Origin: Numida meleagris
Taxonomy: Eukaryota > Chordata > Aves > Galliformes > Numididae
DNA: 64,000 nt
NCBI RefSeq assembly: GCF_002078875.1
Contig: NC_034412.1
Coordinates: 27,372,244-27,436,243 of the forward strand
Reading direction: 5' to 3'
Part shown: in pieces, positions 46,401-58,900 of the stretch
Numbering within the stretch: the first letter of the stretch is position 1
Layout: each line of letters opens with the position of its first letter
Position numbers and translations under genes: made by a program
The notes under the pieces: generated by a model
Told to the model about the DNA's origin: nothing
Seen by the model: the letters and a program-made list of their open reading frames with translations, nothing else
Database searches by the model: none

Positions 46401-49400
46401 TAACATTTAACCTTCAGTAGAAAATGTTGTTATTCATATACTTATGTATATTAAAAGGACCTTTGTTTCTATTTGATCTTATATTAATTCTGTGTTTCTA
46501 GATACAATTCTACACACACTTTATAAAATACATCTAGTGATTAATAGTAAGTTACAACACCGGCTTCTGTCGAAGTGGGACGCATTTATTCAAGCTGTGT
46601 CAAAATTTAAAGAAGAAATTAAAGATATTTTGTCCATTACTATTAGGGAAGAAATGACATTTATTCAAAAACAATACACACTACTGCGTAGATAACTTTC
46701 TTTTGAAAGACACAGATTTAAATTTGCTGGGCAAGACTAGATTTATTTGTGAATCAGTTCATCAGATGCCTGTCCATCAGAGCAAGCAGGATTTCCTGTT
46801 TCTTCTCCAAATTAACTGCTACAATGCAAAGATGCACTCAAAACTATCTTGAGAATTAAACCCTTTTCCTCAACTCCTCTTTATTTCTATCTTTTCTAGC
46901 TGGGAAAGGATTTGGGGGCAAGAAGGGCATAATATCAATATGCTTCATTAAAAACACATCTTTTGGTAAGTTGCTTCTTTAAATCTCTAAAGAACCATCA
47001 GCATGTCAATTCAAAACTTCAGTTCAAGCAAAGCCCTGAACACTCAATTCTATGGAGCCCTTCCTTTGAATAACGATCTTCGTTAAGCCACAGCTAATAC
47101 AGCAAGGGTGCACTGCTGGGTCAAAGTAAACAGAAACAGCCAGAAGCCCTGATACACATCTCAGAGAAAGTGATCTTCTAGTTACATTTGTAAATCAGCT
47201 AAAATGCGGTATAAGCCTTCAAGGCAGTTCTGATTGGTGAGAGGTTTCAGTACAAACCACTATTCCTCAGAAGTCCACTGATGGTCAAAAACTTGGACTG
47301 CAAGACATCTGGTGCTCAATATACGCCAGCAAGAATTACAAGTCCTTCAGAAGAAAATGCCAGTAATGCAAGGTGAGATATTACTGAAGGTGGGAACTGG
47401 TTATGAAGTACTTATACTACATATGTTAGTATGTAGTAACTTATTACCTGGGACAAACACAGTTCTTACATTTATTCCCAGGAGTTGTGGATGTGAAGGA
47501 GCTTCTTTCAGAAGGACCTTTCAGCTTCAAGAATAGCCTAAATCACGACAATAGAGATGTAAAGTGGTCACTCATGTCAAAGTTGTCTAGGCAGGCATTC
47601 AATACTTCAATTAACTTTTCAGCTTAATAGTTTGCAGAACACGTTTAATCATCTTCAAGAATGCCTTAAATTCATTTGTATATGCTACGTATCACCAAAA
47701 AGAGAAATGCCTTCAACTCTAATCTACCCCAGGTAATTGAGAAATTATATCATGAAGGAGAAGACGCTGTCTCAGTGACCTTAATTCCACTGTTAAGTAA
47801 ATTAAATCTCTCGCCAGAGAGAAAAGAATTACAGTCTGTTTTCAGGGTCTGCACTCCTGATGATAAAGCTGATCCTTTCTGAGCCTGAGTGAGTGCCCAG
47901 TTGTCAGAGATTTCCCTGAACCATCTTGGCAAACTCAGTCTCAGATACTGAGCAGTTGCCAGAGGGCATATAGAAATTGAAGAAAAGTAACTGGACAAGA
48001 AAATGTATTTAAGATTTTGATGTGAGAAGATGGGCACTAAAGTGTGTTCGGAGAAGGGAAAGGTCATATTATCAAAGCACATTCCTCTAGGAGACCAGAT
48101 AGTGACAATCATGGCATGGGTACTGACAATGCTGCAGTCAAAGGATTCTTACCCATTCATTAGCTCAGTTCAACCCTTTTGGTACACAAGTAGGAGCTTT
48201 TGGTCATAAGCCACAGTCCTTGGCCCATTTCAGGTTCTGAGAGCAGCCATTCTGACTACAAATGGATATTAATTTATATCCTGACTGTGCATGAGCACCT
48301 GACAGGTCTAAGGAACTCCTGAGAATAATTTAAATAAATCTTCAACAGTCAAGCTAGAAGTCCACATGTGCCAGGTGCACTATGAACAAGTAATTCTGGA
48401 GCTGTGAAGGTCACAGTCAAGTTAACAAATTTGTTCTTCCATTTTTTTCCTCTACGACAAAGACAAACTACATATGTGAAAAGAAAATTACAGCAGTGAG
48501 AACAACTATGAAGAACGTTAAAGAAAGATCTTACTCAGAAATTACATTACTTTCAATAAATATTTTCAATTAGTATGGGAAGATAATGAAAGATGTGAAC
48601 TATTCTTAATATGTGTATACTACAATTCTTGCTGTGCAAAATATTATCACTGCTTTGCTAAAAAGCAGCTTGCGAAAAGTCAAATACAGGAGTCTATGCT
48701 CTTCTCTTGACATTAACCAACTTGCAAAAGAGTTTAAAAATTACTCAAATTCTTCTCAAAGAAAATATATATATTCAATTTAACATTCACAGTGGAAGTA
48801 CATTTAAGCAGTTTGATTCTTCAATGACTGAAATTGTTCTGTATCATCATCCAACCTAACACCCTTTCCTAAAGTTAAGAGCGATAAAAGTCTTGATGTG
48901 CTTTCCCTGTGGACATAATGCTTCTATTAAACAGATGGGTGGATTTCCTCAATTTTTTTCATCAGAATTAATGGAAATTAAAAAAGGATTTACTGACTTA
49001 TGGCAGATGGCTGAAGGATTTTGCGTAGGTGTGACTCATGTTAATTATAATAGGAGCACATTCAATGCCTTCCTGTAAACAAAAGTAAGTTCTGTAGTAA
49101 ATTAGGATCACTCTGCTTAGTTAGATATTAAAAGGAAATAAATACTTTTTCAGACAACCATCTAAGACTTCAACTGCCCCTTGAACATCAAACATACTGC
49201 AAACCTACTTGGCATACTTGGAATGAAGAAAAACATAAAACACTCAGACTTGAATTGTATCTGTCTGTGTATGTACTTTAAAATTGCTTCCTGCAAGCCC
49301 AGCCTCTCTCATGCAATATTCTCCCACTTGTCTATTAATAGGCTCTATTGTTTTGAATTCCTCATGAGCAAAGCCAAGGTGATCAACCAAGAAGGAAACA

Positions 49401-51330
49401 CAGGGACAGTAGAGATTTCTGTTTCAACATTACTCTATTCTGCTAAGAGTTTTTCCAGACAGAGGCTATGCAGAAGCAGTTTCATACTTTTGTTCATCTT
49501 TGTTGCCCATCAAAATCATCCATTAAGTACAGTTACAGAATTAAACTTCTGGAACTAAAGGCAAATGTAGATGGCTTAGTTAACACTACAAACTGCAGGG
49601 ATGGACACCAAACAAAAGACATAAGAATGTAGCCTGATCAAAATGCAGTTGGCAGAGAACAACTGAACATTTTAATCAGTTTCTACTGATTTAATGAAGT
49701 TAAACAGCAGAACTACAAAAAAAAAAAAGGGGGAAGGCACACTTTGAATCACCTACAACAAAAATCTTGAACCAAAAGAAATCACTTTGCAACTACTCTT
49801 GGAACAAACATAAGATACCATCAGAAGACAGACAAAGAAGATAAAAACAGATTTTTGGAAGAGTATGATGTGATCTTTCACCTAAGCATTATAATTTTCC
49901 AAAACAAGTTGTGACAGAGAATTCAAGAGTCTACCAGAAGAGTGTCATCAAACAGAAGTAATGCAGTGTCAGAGAACACAAAGAAAAAAAATACGCAAAG
50001 CTACTTTGGCAAATACCACAAGCCGGTATGATACTTGGTACCTGGGAAAAACAAACAATATAATAAATCACTTTGCTTAAATTAAAAGGCTTCAGCATAG
50101 TATCCTTGGCATGGAGCAAAGGGGTAAGAAAACATTTATTGGCAAAGACTAAACCAGAACACTCAAGTGGAACATTAGCAAGTCACCAGCTAGTGAATAA
50201 TCAGTTATGTGCCACGGCCTGCAGGCTAAACACAAGAGTGAAAGACAGTATTTTAGCAGAAACACCAACAGTACCAGGAGCTACACTGCGCACACAAGGC
50301 TGCTTAAGGTCCACAGTGCCTTTAAAAGTACAGTGACTGCTACTGAAAAGCACATGTATGTGAATGTCATTGTGGCACAGTTGTAAAACATACATTCAAT
50401 GAGCAGTCATTTTCGTAACTGGATTGCATGTCTGGTCATGGAATGTTTATTACCAAAAATTGTCTTGACATTCCTACCTCTCAGAGATTACTTTTAGCTA
50501 TGGGTATCCCATATCTGACTTATTACTTCAACTTCTGCCAAAAGGGGGAAGAAATCACTCCTCTATACTTAGAACTGTTAAACTATAAGATGGTACCACT
50601 GAATCACAGATTGTCAACTGCTGACATTTTATTTAAGGAAAAAGAAAATTATTTCATTGTCACTGTGGGCCTGCAGAGACATTAAAAACATACAAACAGG
50701 TAAGGCAACAGAAGAAAATAGATGTGATTTTCACTTTAAGAACTGCCATTTCTTTTTGAAAATTGTATCTATTACTCTAGAGAGCAGCATGTTGCAAAGA
50801 TACAGGGAACAAACAGAGAAAAACATTCTACTCTCAGCTCCAAGAAAATATTTGTTGATTTTGTTGTTTTTGTCCTCTTTATTTGATTTTTTCACTCGGT
50901 TCAGACAGATTGTGCCACCATGAAGACTCAGAAAACCTTCTGAACTAAGTGCACCCTGACAATAGCAGTGCTGCTAACTCACTGAGATCTGCATATCTCT
51001 CTGACATATGAAGAAACCAAGTCAACATTCCTAGTTGAGATATTTAAGAAATAGCTTATATTCTAGATGTATCGCAAAGTAATAATAATGATTAAACAAA
51101 CAAACATCTTCAGAGGTTTTAGCACTAAATCTAACAATTCCAGCTCTCTAGAGGAACAGCCACAGGCACAACGATACAAACTCTGTAACTTTTACTTGTA
51201 ATGCAGAAAAGTGACAGTAATACTGCTAGAATGAGCCAGCAGATGGATAAGATACCTCTAAGCTTTAGGGAAAAACAAATAAATGCTTATGCCATGCAAA
51301 TTACTCTGCTACCTGAATGGCTTGTGAATT

Positions 51331-51839
51331 TGTCAGCGGTTTATGGGCGTTTGGCCCGGTTCTGTGACAAATGGGATGGGGGATCCACGGGCCCATGCCC
51401 CGGGAAAAGGGAAAAGGGAGAAAGGGTAAGGAGATGGCCCTGAGAGCAAAGAACAGCGGCAACAATCTGAGGAGAAACAAACTAATTTACTAATAAGATA
51501 TCGGAATGCAAAACAACACACTATAATACAATATAATTACAATTTAAGCTAAATCCAATACAGAGAGAGAGAATGTCCCAAAATCAAGGTAGGCCTTACT
51601 CTACTACCGACGATAAGATGGCTGGAGAGCGAGGTGCTGCCAAGACGAGAGACGGGCGGAAAAAGGATGAGGTCTCATGATCTGCAAGTTTTTATCTTTT
51701 CCCTCTGGCCGGAAATGGTAACAGAGGAGAAAAGTCCCCTGGGGAATGTAGTAGTCCTTCTCTTCTGAGAACCAGGTACATTCACTACATGATGTTATGA
51801 TGTGGAATACCAATAAACGAAAATCACAAAACCATGACA
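51331..51839 (-). mobile_element. Second solo LTR of the same retroviral family
   Basis: Read on the minus strand it begins TGTCATGGTTTTGTGATTT and ends CCGCTGACA, about 509 bp long. It shares with the LTR at 3.7-4.3 kb the start (TTATTGGTATTCCACATCAT), the AGAGGGAAAAGATAAAA promoter region, AATTATATTGTATTATA, AGTAAATTAGTTT and the CCCATTTGT segment near the 3' end. No internal viral genes or partner LTR are seen. The flanks GAATT (51326-51330) and GATTT (51840-51844) are only an approximate target-site duplication. It lies in sense orientation relative to FSTL5. Confidence 0.87.
51689..51696 (-). promoter_or_regulatory. TATA-like box of the second solo LTR
   Basis: The minus strand reads GATAAAAA after GAGGGAAAA, aligned with the GATAAAA of the first LTR. 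As this LTR points the same way as FSTL5, it could act as an alternative intronic promoter; no direct evidence. Confidence 0.4.
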
Positions 51840-52479
51840 GATTTATAATGTGAGACCTCTCTTTAACAAAGCTGACTGTATTAAGTGTCCTATTCTGCAT
51901 TTTCCTCACATAGCAGTGCACTGAATGACTTTGGGCTTAAAGGCTGTGTTCAAGGGTGCAGTGCAGCTTTACTGTACCAGAGGAATGCTGCTCTTACGGG
52001 AAGTCACTATCATGAAGAGAGGGTCTCTCATACCTTGGACTAATCCAATGGTTTTGGTGGCTAAAATCAGGACCTCTACTTTTAATTGGTATTCAAGTTG
52101 CAAGCTGGTGTACCAAGCACGTTATAGCAAGGGAGGGGCTGCAGTGCTGACAGGTGACATTAACCAAGCTGCTGAATGCTAAGTGTATTGAAGCATTTCT
52201 CAGAGTTGAAACTTTCAGTTCTGCATACAGTTATCTATAATTGAACTTGAGTCATTCATGGCTCAGCAACTTTGGAGCCACATATCTTACCAGATACATC
52301 ATCTTTTAGGTAACTCCAGGAGGATTTGCTTTCCTTATTTTTAATTTTAAGCAGATGTAACTACATGGTTAGTAGTGACACTGAGATTCCAGAGATGCTC
52401 TAAGGACCTCATAACTCAAGGACAAGGAATGTTCAATGATCAGAGACATTACAAAAACACATTTCTATATATTTTTGAA

Positions 52480-52500
52480 AAAAAAAAAACAAAAAAAAAA
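52480..52500. repeat. Interrupted poly-A tract
   Basis: A run of A interrupted once by C. It has no hexamer or other retroposition hallmark. Confidence 0.7.
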
Positions 52501-53494
52501 CCTCTCTCCCCTGGAGCTCTGACCTTTGTTGAACTGCTCAGCTTCAGTTTGCTGCTTGTATTCTAGGACCCAAAATCTTTTAGCCACTTAGATTACAGTT
52601 GTAAAAACACTGATCCAACTATATTCAGTATACTGACATCATTTAAGGTACAAAAGTAAAAGAAGTTGCATTACCAGCATATGCTCAAACAGAGTATCTG
52701 ATTGCTAAAGGAATAAATAGTAATTCATAGAACTATAAATAATAGATGAAGCAAGACCCTTAAAGAGTTGGAGTTTGTCTGTTATTCTATATGCTTGTTA
52801 GGTATCTGTTCATGGCAGGAAGGGAACACATTTTTGGTAATGAAGTGTCAAAAATTGAAATGAAACATATCCAGTGAAAAACAAATAAAACTAATTTAAT
52901 CACCACCACTACCTTTAAGATGGTAAGTAACAAATAGTATTAATGAAAAAAATTTATACAATATAGTTAGAAGCTTCCAGCAGTAAATGTCTTGCACACA
53001 ACAAAACAGCAAGCTTTGTAGGAGGAGGACCTAACAGAAGGGCTGTTACAATAAGAAGCACCTTGTTATTATATAGTTAACATCTGTGCTTCCCAAACAA
53101 CAAAGTAAATGAACATAATGGTTATTGCCCTGCATCCATATTTTGCCACCTGCATATGCATGACAATACATTGAGTAATCAAACCAGAAGGCCAAGAAAT
53201 CCCTGTTTCTATCCTTTCCATCTTCCTTTGAACATCAATATGAAATGTGTTTATATGCAGCTAAACAAAACACCATGAATATTTTGCAGATAATCCAACC
53301 AATCAGCAACAACTAGTCAACATTATCAGTTGCAAGATAAGGGTATTAACCAGCAGTTCACCTTTATATACTGGCAAGGTAGAATTAAAATGCTACACTA
53401 GGTCCCACTTGCCTGTATATATTTAGTAGTTTTACAACTGTAATTATGTATTATTTGCCTCTACACCAATGCATGCAGCATTGGTATAAGCATA

Positions 53495-53710
53495 GGAAAT
53501 AAGGAAGATGGAAACTGGTGCAATTAGGAAACTATGACCTAATTGTTATCACAGAAACATGGTGGGATGAATTGCACAACTGGAATAATTGTGATTGAGG
53601 GCTACAAGCTTTTCAGAGGAGAGAGGTAAGGCAGGAGAGGCAGGGGAGTTGCCCTCTACATTAAGTGGCTTTAAACTAAAAGAGGTTAAATTTAGGTTAG
53701 ATACTAGGGA
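53495..53710 (+). mobile_element. Internally deleted CR1: endonuclease segment joined to 3' region
   Basis: ACCTAATTGTTATCACAGAA, ACATGGTGGGATGAATTGCA and CAACTGGAATAATTGTGATT encode the CR1 ORF2 endonuclease motif ITETWWDELHNW and the following lines (GLQAFQRR-like after a frame break). At about 53660-53670 the sequence switches to TTTAAACTAAAAGAGGTTAA and TTTAGGTTAGATACTAGG. In intact CR1 these lie more than 1.5 kb further 3'. It is either one copy with an internal deletion or two abutting fragments. It is the only CR1 piece here from the 5' half of ORF2. Confidence 0.8.
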
Positions 53711-55840
53711 TCTAAAACTAGGATTCCAGAAAAGGACAAATAAATGAAACCCACACTCCTAGTTTCTTTCTAAGACTGGTTAATATGTGTAGTTGAGGTG
53801 TCACCTTAGAATGTCATAAATCTTGCGTTCATTCTCAAAAGAACATTTCCTTTTTAATGCACAATCACTGTGTAAGTAGTAGAGTGTCTTTTATGGGAAA
53901 CAATGTGATTCAAAGCTCTGTCGCAGTAGTGTTCCTCAAGAAGGAGGAAACTGTGATGACAATCTTAATGCTCAACTGCTAGAGCAAAACAAAAGCTAAA
54001 AAGGACAAACAAGCCTGTTATTAAAACTACTTAGAGCAGCTAAAATACACAGGAAGAGCACTGGAGTATCAACATACCAACATTCCTTATATCTTGATCA
54101 TTAATAAAATTTAGTTTAAAAAGGGAAAAAAAAACAACTCTGGATTTTTCTTTCAAACTCACAAATAAATTTGGTATGGTTTTTTAACTAAGTTTCAATC
54201 TTTACTTAACTTTAAAGTTTTCTAAATATTATGAATAAGTCAGGAAGTCACAGAAACTTCCAATTGAGCAGCCATTTTCCCAAATTCATGAAATGAGATC
54301 GGTGAACATTTTCTGACACTAGAAGGGAAGATCCAGGAGTTTCCACTCCAGGGAAATTGAAGTATGGCTATTCCTCCTAAGTGGAGTTGGGATTTCCACA
54401 AGGCTAAGACAAGCAAAATCCAAAACACATTAGTCTTTGTTCTATATATCAATTCCACAAATAAAGATACCATGCATTCATTTCATATATCAACTGAAAT
54501 TCATATCTATTTTCTGCCTGCATACACTTTCAGATGAAGTTTTGCTGCAATAAAATGTTCACCAGATACAGCGTTATGGACATTTCATATATTAAGGATC
54601 CACGTATCCTGTTAATCTCAGCATTTCCAGTAGTCAGTGAAGAATCACTTATGTTTATATAACGTGCACATTATAATATATTACATTAGATTATGTTAAG
54701 ATAATTTAGATGTGGAAGTTTGAGTGAACAGATTTTTGTGTGTACTTGATCATCAAACTGTATACACGTTTGAGATTATAAAATAAATACTGAAATGTGG
54801 TGGATTACATAAACTATTAGAAAGATTATTAAGCCATATATGAATAGATACACCCTACAATGTCCCATCATTATACCAGAATTTGCTCTAAGTGTATAAA
54901 AATTAAATAAATGTAACAACTCTTAATTCCCTCTGAGGAATTTAAGTTTCATGGTGGACATAAATAGGCAAAATATATGTCTGACTGCATTGCCTGGATT
55001 GGGATGTCAAAGAAAATGGAAAAAGTTTGCCTCTAACTCCCTTCTCTAAATAAAAGTTAAAAGAAAGAAAAATACTAAAAAAATATTTTATAATTTTAAG
55101 CTGATGTTTTTGATGAATAACTGTACCTCCCAGAAGGATAACTAAATATAATAATTTGTAAAATTAATTACATTTAGGCAATAAATTGCAAGAGTAGATT
55201 CTGAAATTAAAAACTCAGCACGGAACATGAAAAAGATCCCCTCATCCTTAGCATTCATTTACTTTCAGATATAAATTGAGATTCAGCAAAGCACGCTGAC
55301 GTAGTGTATCCCGTTCTTCCCCCATGCCCATATACTCTTAGCTCCAACTGGCAGGTTATGGAGTAGAGGAATGCAGGTTGTCATTCTCCATTTCTATTGC
55401 CTTGTGCAGGCCTTTTTAATCTCCTTTGGTATTCCAAGTGATTGCTTTATAACCCAGTTCTTACAAAGCTGGCACACTCTAGCCCTCCCCTGGAGGAAGG
55501 GGCAATGAGGAGAGGCGTAGCTTTCCCCATAAAACCATTTCCTTCTTCACTGCAAATTATTCACTTAGTGCAGAAGCATCCATAACTGAATACAGCTCTG
55601 AGGTTCAAATGTAATAGGTTTATAGACTGAAGTTGCACGTCCACAGTATTATTTTCTTTCATTTTTACACAGAATGAAAGCTTAGACTTCCAACAGATAT
55701 TTCCACAAATATTTAAAGATATTTTAACGTTAAGTGTAATTATAACAGGGAACTGCAAGTGCCTCCAAGACAATCAGTTTTTCTCCATGTTTCCTCACTG
55801 AAACAATTTGCACATCCACAATCTGGCACACAACTGTTTC

Positions 55841-55950
55841 TATAAAGAATCTTTAAGGTTGGAAAAGATGGCTAATATCATCTAAGTACACCCATCAACC
55901 CATCACCCAAACCCACTAAACCATGTCCCTCAGTGCCACATCTACACTAC
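55841..55950 (-). mobile_element. Degraded CR1 LINE 3'-end fragment
   Basis: AGAATCTTTAAGGTTGGAAA, AGATGGCTAATATCATCTAA and AAACCATGTCCCTCAGTGCC, CACATCTAC match the CR1 3' end in reverse complement with several substitutions. It stops after about 110 bases. Confidence 0.82.
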
Positions 55951-58900
55951 CATATCTACCCCATCTATTCCTTCTATTGAAGGAATATGCAACAGCAGTT
56001 GATTTAAATTTACATATACTTAGATTTTATTTTCTGCATATATATACTGTACAGTGTTCTGTTTTCACTTCTTCAAGAAGTTATGTACCATCAGCATTAG
56101 CACTGCAAACCAAAATTGAAATGGCTTATCCTTGAAATCTCAGAAGCAAATATCTCTACAGAATAAACTAAATTTTAAATTTCTTATCCTTGATGTTATC
56201 TCTTTAAGCTAGTATAGTAGTTCACTAAATATATTTAGTATACAAAACCCTACTTCAGCCAAATATCCCTGAACATTAGCAGGTGTGCTGTAGGAACATC
56301 ATTTTGAATTTTATCAGCTCTGATCGTTAACTTATCATGCAGTGAAAGCATATTTCAGACCGACTGTAGTGCCAAGACATATTGTAAAGGCTTAAGAGAA
56401 AGTACTCAAGCAAGAACCAACAACAGATTTTGTTTACAATGAGGGATTGAGGAAAAAAAATCATTAACACACTATAGTGTTTTGAAAGACAGATGGTAGA
56501 ACACTAGGCTTAAATTCAGTCATATAACTGAAATCATGTAGTAGAGGCAGGAAGAACACTTTGCATGTAATTTCTTTTACTGGTAAAAACACGTATATGT
56601 CTTTTTTTATATCTACTTTTACATCATTAAAATAGTGAAGAATTTGCCTACAACTTAGAGATAAGTGGTAATTTATTATCAAAAACAGAAAGCGCTTCTG
56701 TGACTTTTTAAAGTGATGTTTTTTTCTTTATTGATTTTTTTGCTTCATTGATTTATACTAAGCCCATCAGAAAACTGTCAGTTTACCTTTCAGGATGTGC
56801 ATTAAGCATTGAAAATGATGTGACATGCATCTTTTTGTATACACATCCTGATCAGAAGATATGTGAAATGGAGTGACATACTTCATTAGTATTTTTCTTT
56901 AAAGGTAGGAGTGTTTGCTGTTGTATTCACACATCTGCTGTTAGATAAAGCAATGTTCAAGTAAGGGCTGAGTATTGGAGTTGAATATAGTGATGTTTCC
57001 TCAACTCTGACAGAGTTCAATTTACAGTCTTGAACAGATCTCCAATTGCTTCTGGCACAGATAAGACTGCCATGTTGCTCTTCCTAAATTACTTTCTCCT
57101 TGGAGGAGAACTGTTGATCATTCTCTCCACCTGAGATCATGAGGTAGTCAGTTACCCATTACAGATATAGAACATACTGCAGCCAAATCCTGGATGTGGA
57201 GTTCAACACAAGCTCAAGTTCCATGCTCCATTATGAACATGATAACTAAACCTCCTACCAGTACCTACCAAAAGATAATAGCTGGGGTGATCTAGGTGAC
57301 AGCACATTCTTTGATTCCAAGTCCTCAAATAGGAACATTCCAAAACAACCTTGCATTGTTCCAAACAGAGGGCTCTAATTGTATACCAAAGCAACTCAGC
57401 ATTTATTTTTTGAAATCATCCCTTTGACTTTTCAGCTATATTCAGACCGAACCAGTTTGAATAAAGGCAGATAATAAAGTCGTATGTCACCTGCAAAACC
57501 GGAGAAGCAACTCCTACCATTACAATAATTGGTTGTACACAGAGACTGAAAACAGAGTTATAAACCTTGGACTGATTATGTCTTATACTCTTTTTCCATT
57601 GATTAACATTATAGCTTTGGATTTCCAGTAGGCTGTGAAATGGTTATAACTGGATAGGTTCAGTAGATTCAGATGGAAAACGAAGCACAGTCCTTTTGTG
57701 TCAGGCTAATAGTTATTAACAACTCTCCCTGATAAATTCTGACATGGTTTATAGACCTATTAAGACAAATTAAGCAATTTATTGCCTTAAATATGCAATT
57801 AACTTAGATACTAGGTTAGCTTCAGTGAAGTCCAAGGAAAAAAGTTCTCTGATTCATCACAGAGCCTTGACAGAGATAGTTTCAGCTCCGCCACAAATAA
57901 TCAGATATCAGAAGTACTGGATCACAAATCACATCAGATGGCTACCCACATGGTTTGTAGTTATGCTCCTCACAAGCACTTGTTCTTCCATGGCTGCCAC
58001 CTCACAGTCACCGCACTGGGACATACAAATAATCTCCTGTTACGTCAAGCAAGGCCAGTGCGGCCTTATATAAAAGTGAAAATATCAATTGTCAAAATGG
58101 AAAAGAAATGTGATTTACCTTCAGACTTATGTTTGGGATTAAATCACATTAAAATCTTAGAATCCTATAAGCAATTTATGACTTTGAAATATTCTTATTT
58201 CTGCTGATTTTTTCTTGCAGTTTCTCATAAACTACCACTACTAGTACATTCAGAATGTCCAAAATAAAAGGTATATTGGAGTTATTGTAGTGTCAAATAA
58301 TAAAGTGATCATCGAAAATAAATAAACACATATATACACACCCCTACACACTTAGAGGAGTATATCTATGAATAATGCTTTGAACTCCAATTTGATGCAA
58401 AAGAAGCATTTTAGTATCCAGGAAGATTTTATTGTAATAATAGGTTGTAAGCTGTCAGCAGAAGATAATTCACAATAATAGAAGAATTAGAGAAGGCAAT
58501 GTACTAAGCTACTGCCTACAGTGTTACAATCCCTAAGAAATGAAAGAATGGATTTTTTTTTCCTTGAGTGTTTCACAGGCTAAGAAAAGCTCAATCATAA
58601 TGCAAGTTCCTTTTGATTCCTTTATAGAAATCACATTTATACAGGATAAATGAACACTACTAAGCTTAATAATCTTCTTCATGGGGAACATGTTTCTTCA
58701 GAGATCCAGCCCTGGGGACAAATCCAAAGTACTACCTTTCATCAGAAGATTTTATAGCACTTCACAGAGAAAACACATATAATTTCTTTCAATTTACAGT
58801 GAGGGAAAACCATACAGAAACACAGTATGGGTAGCAAGTTAGAGTCTAGAGGTTTGAAACCCCTAAAAATTTTTAAACACAAAGCTGATGCTGGAGACTA

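Noticed and set aside
49181..49558. Plus-strand open frame of 125 codons
   Set aside because: No family resemblance and no gene context; treated as chance.
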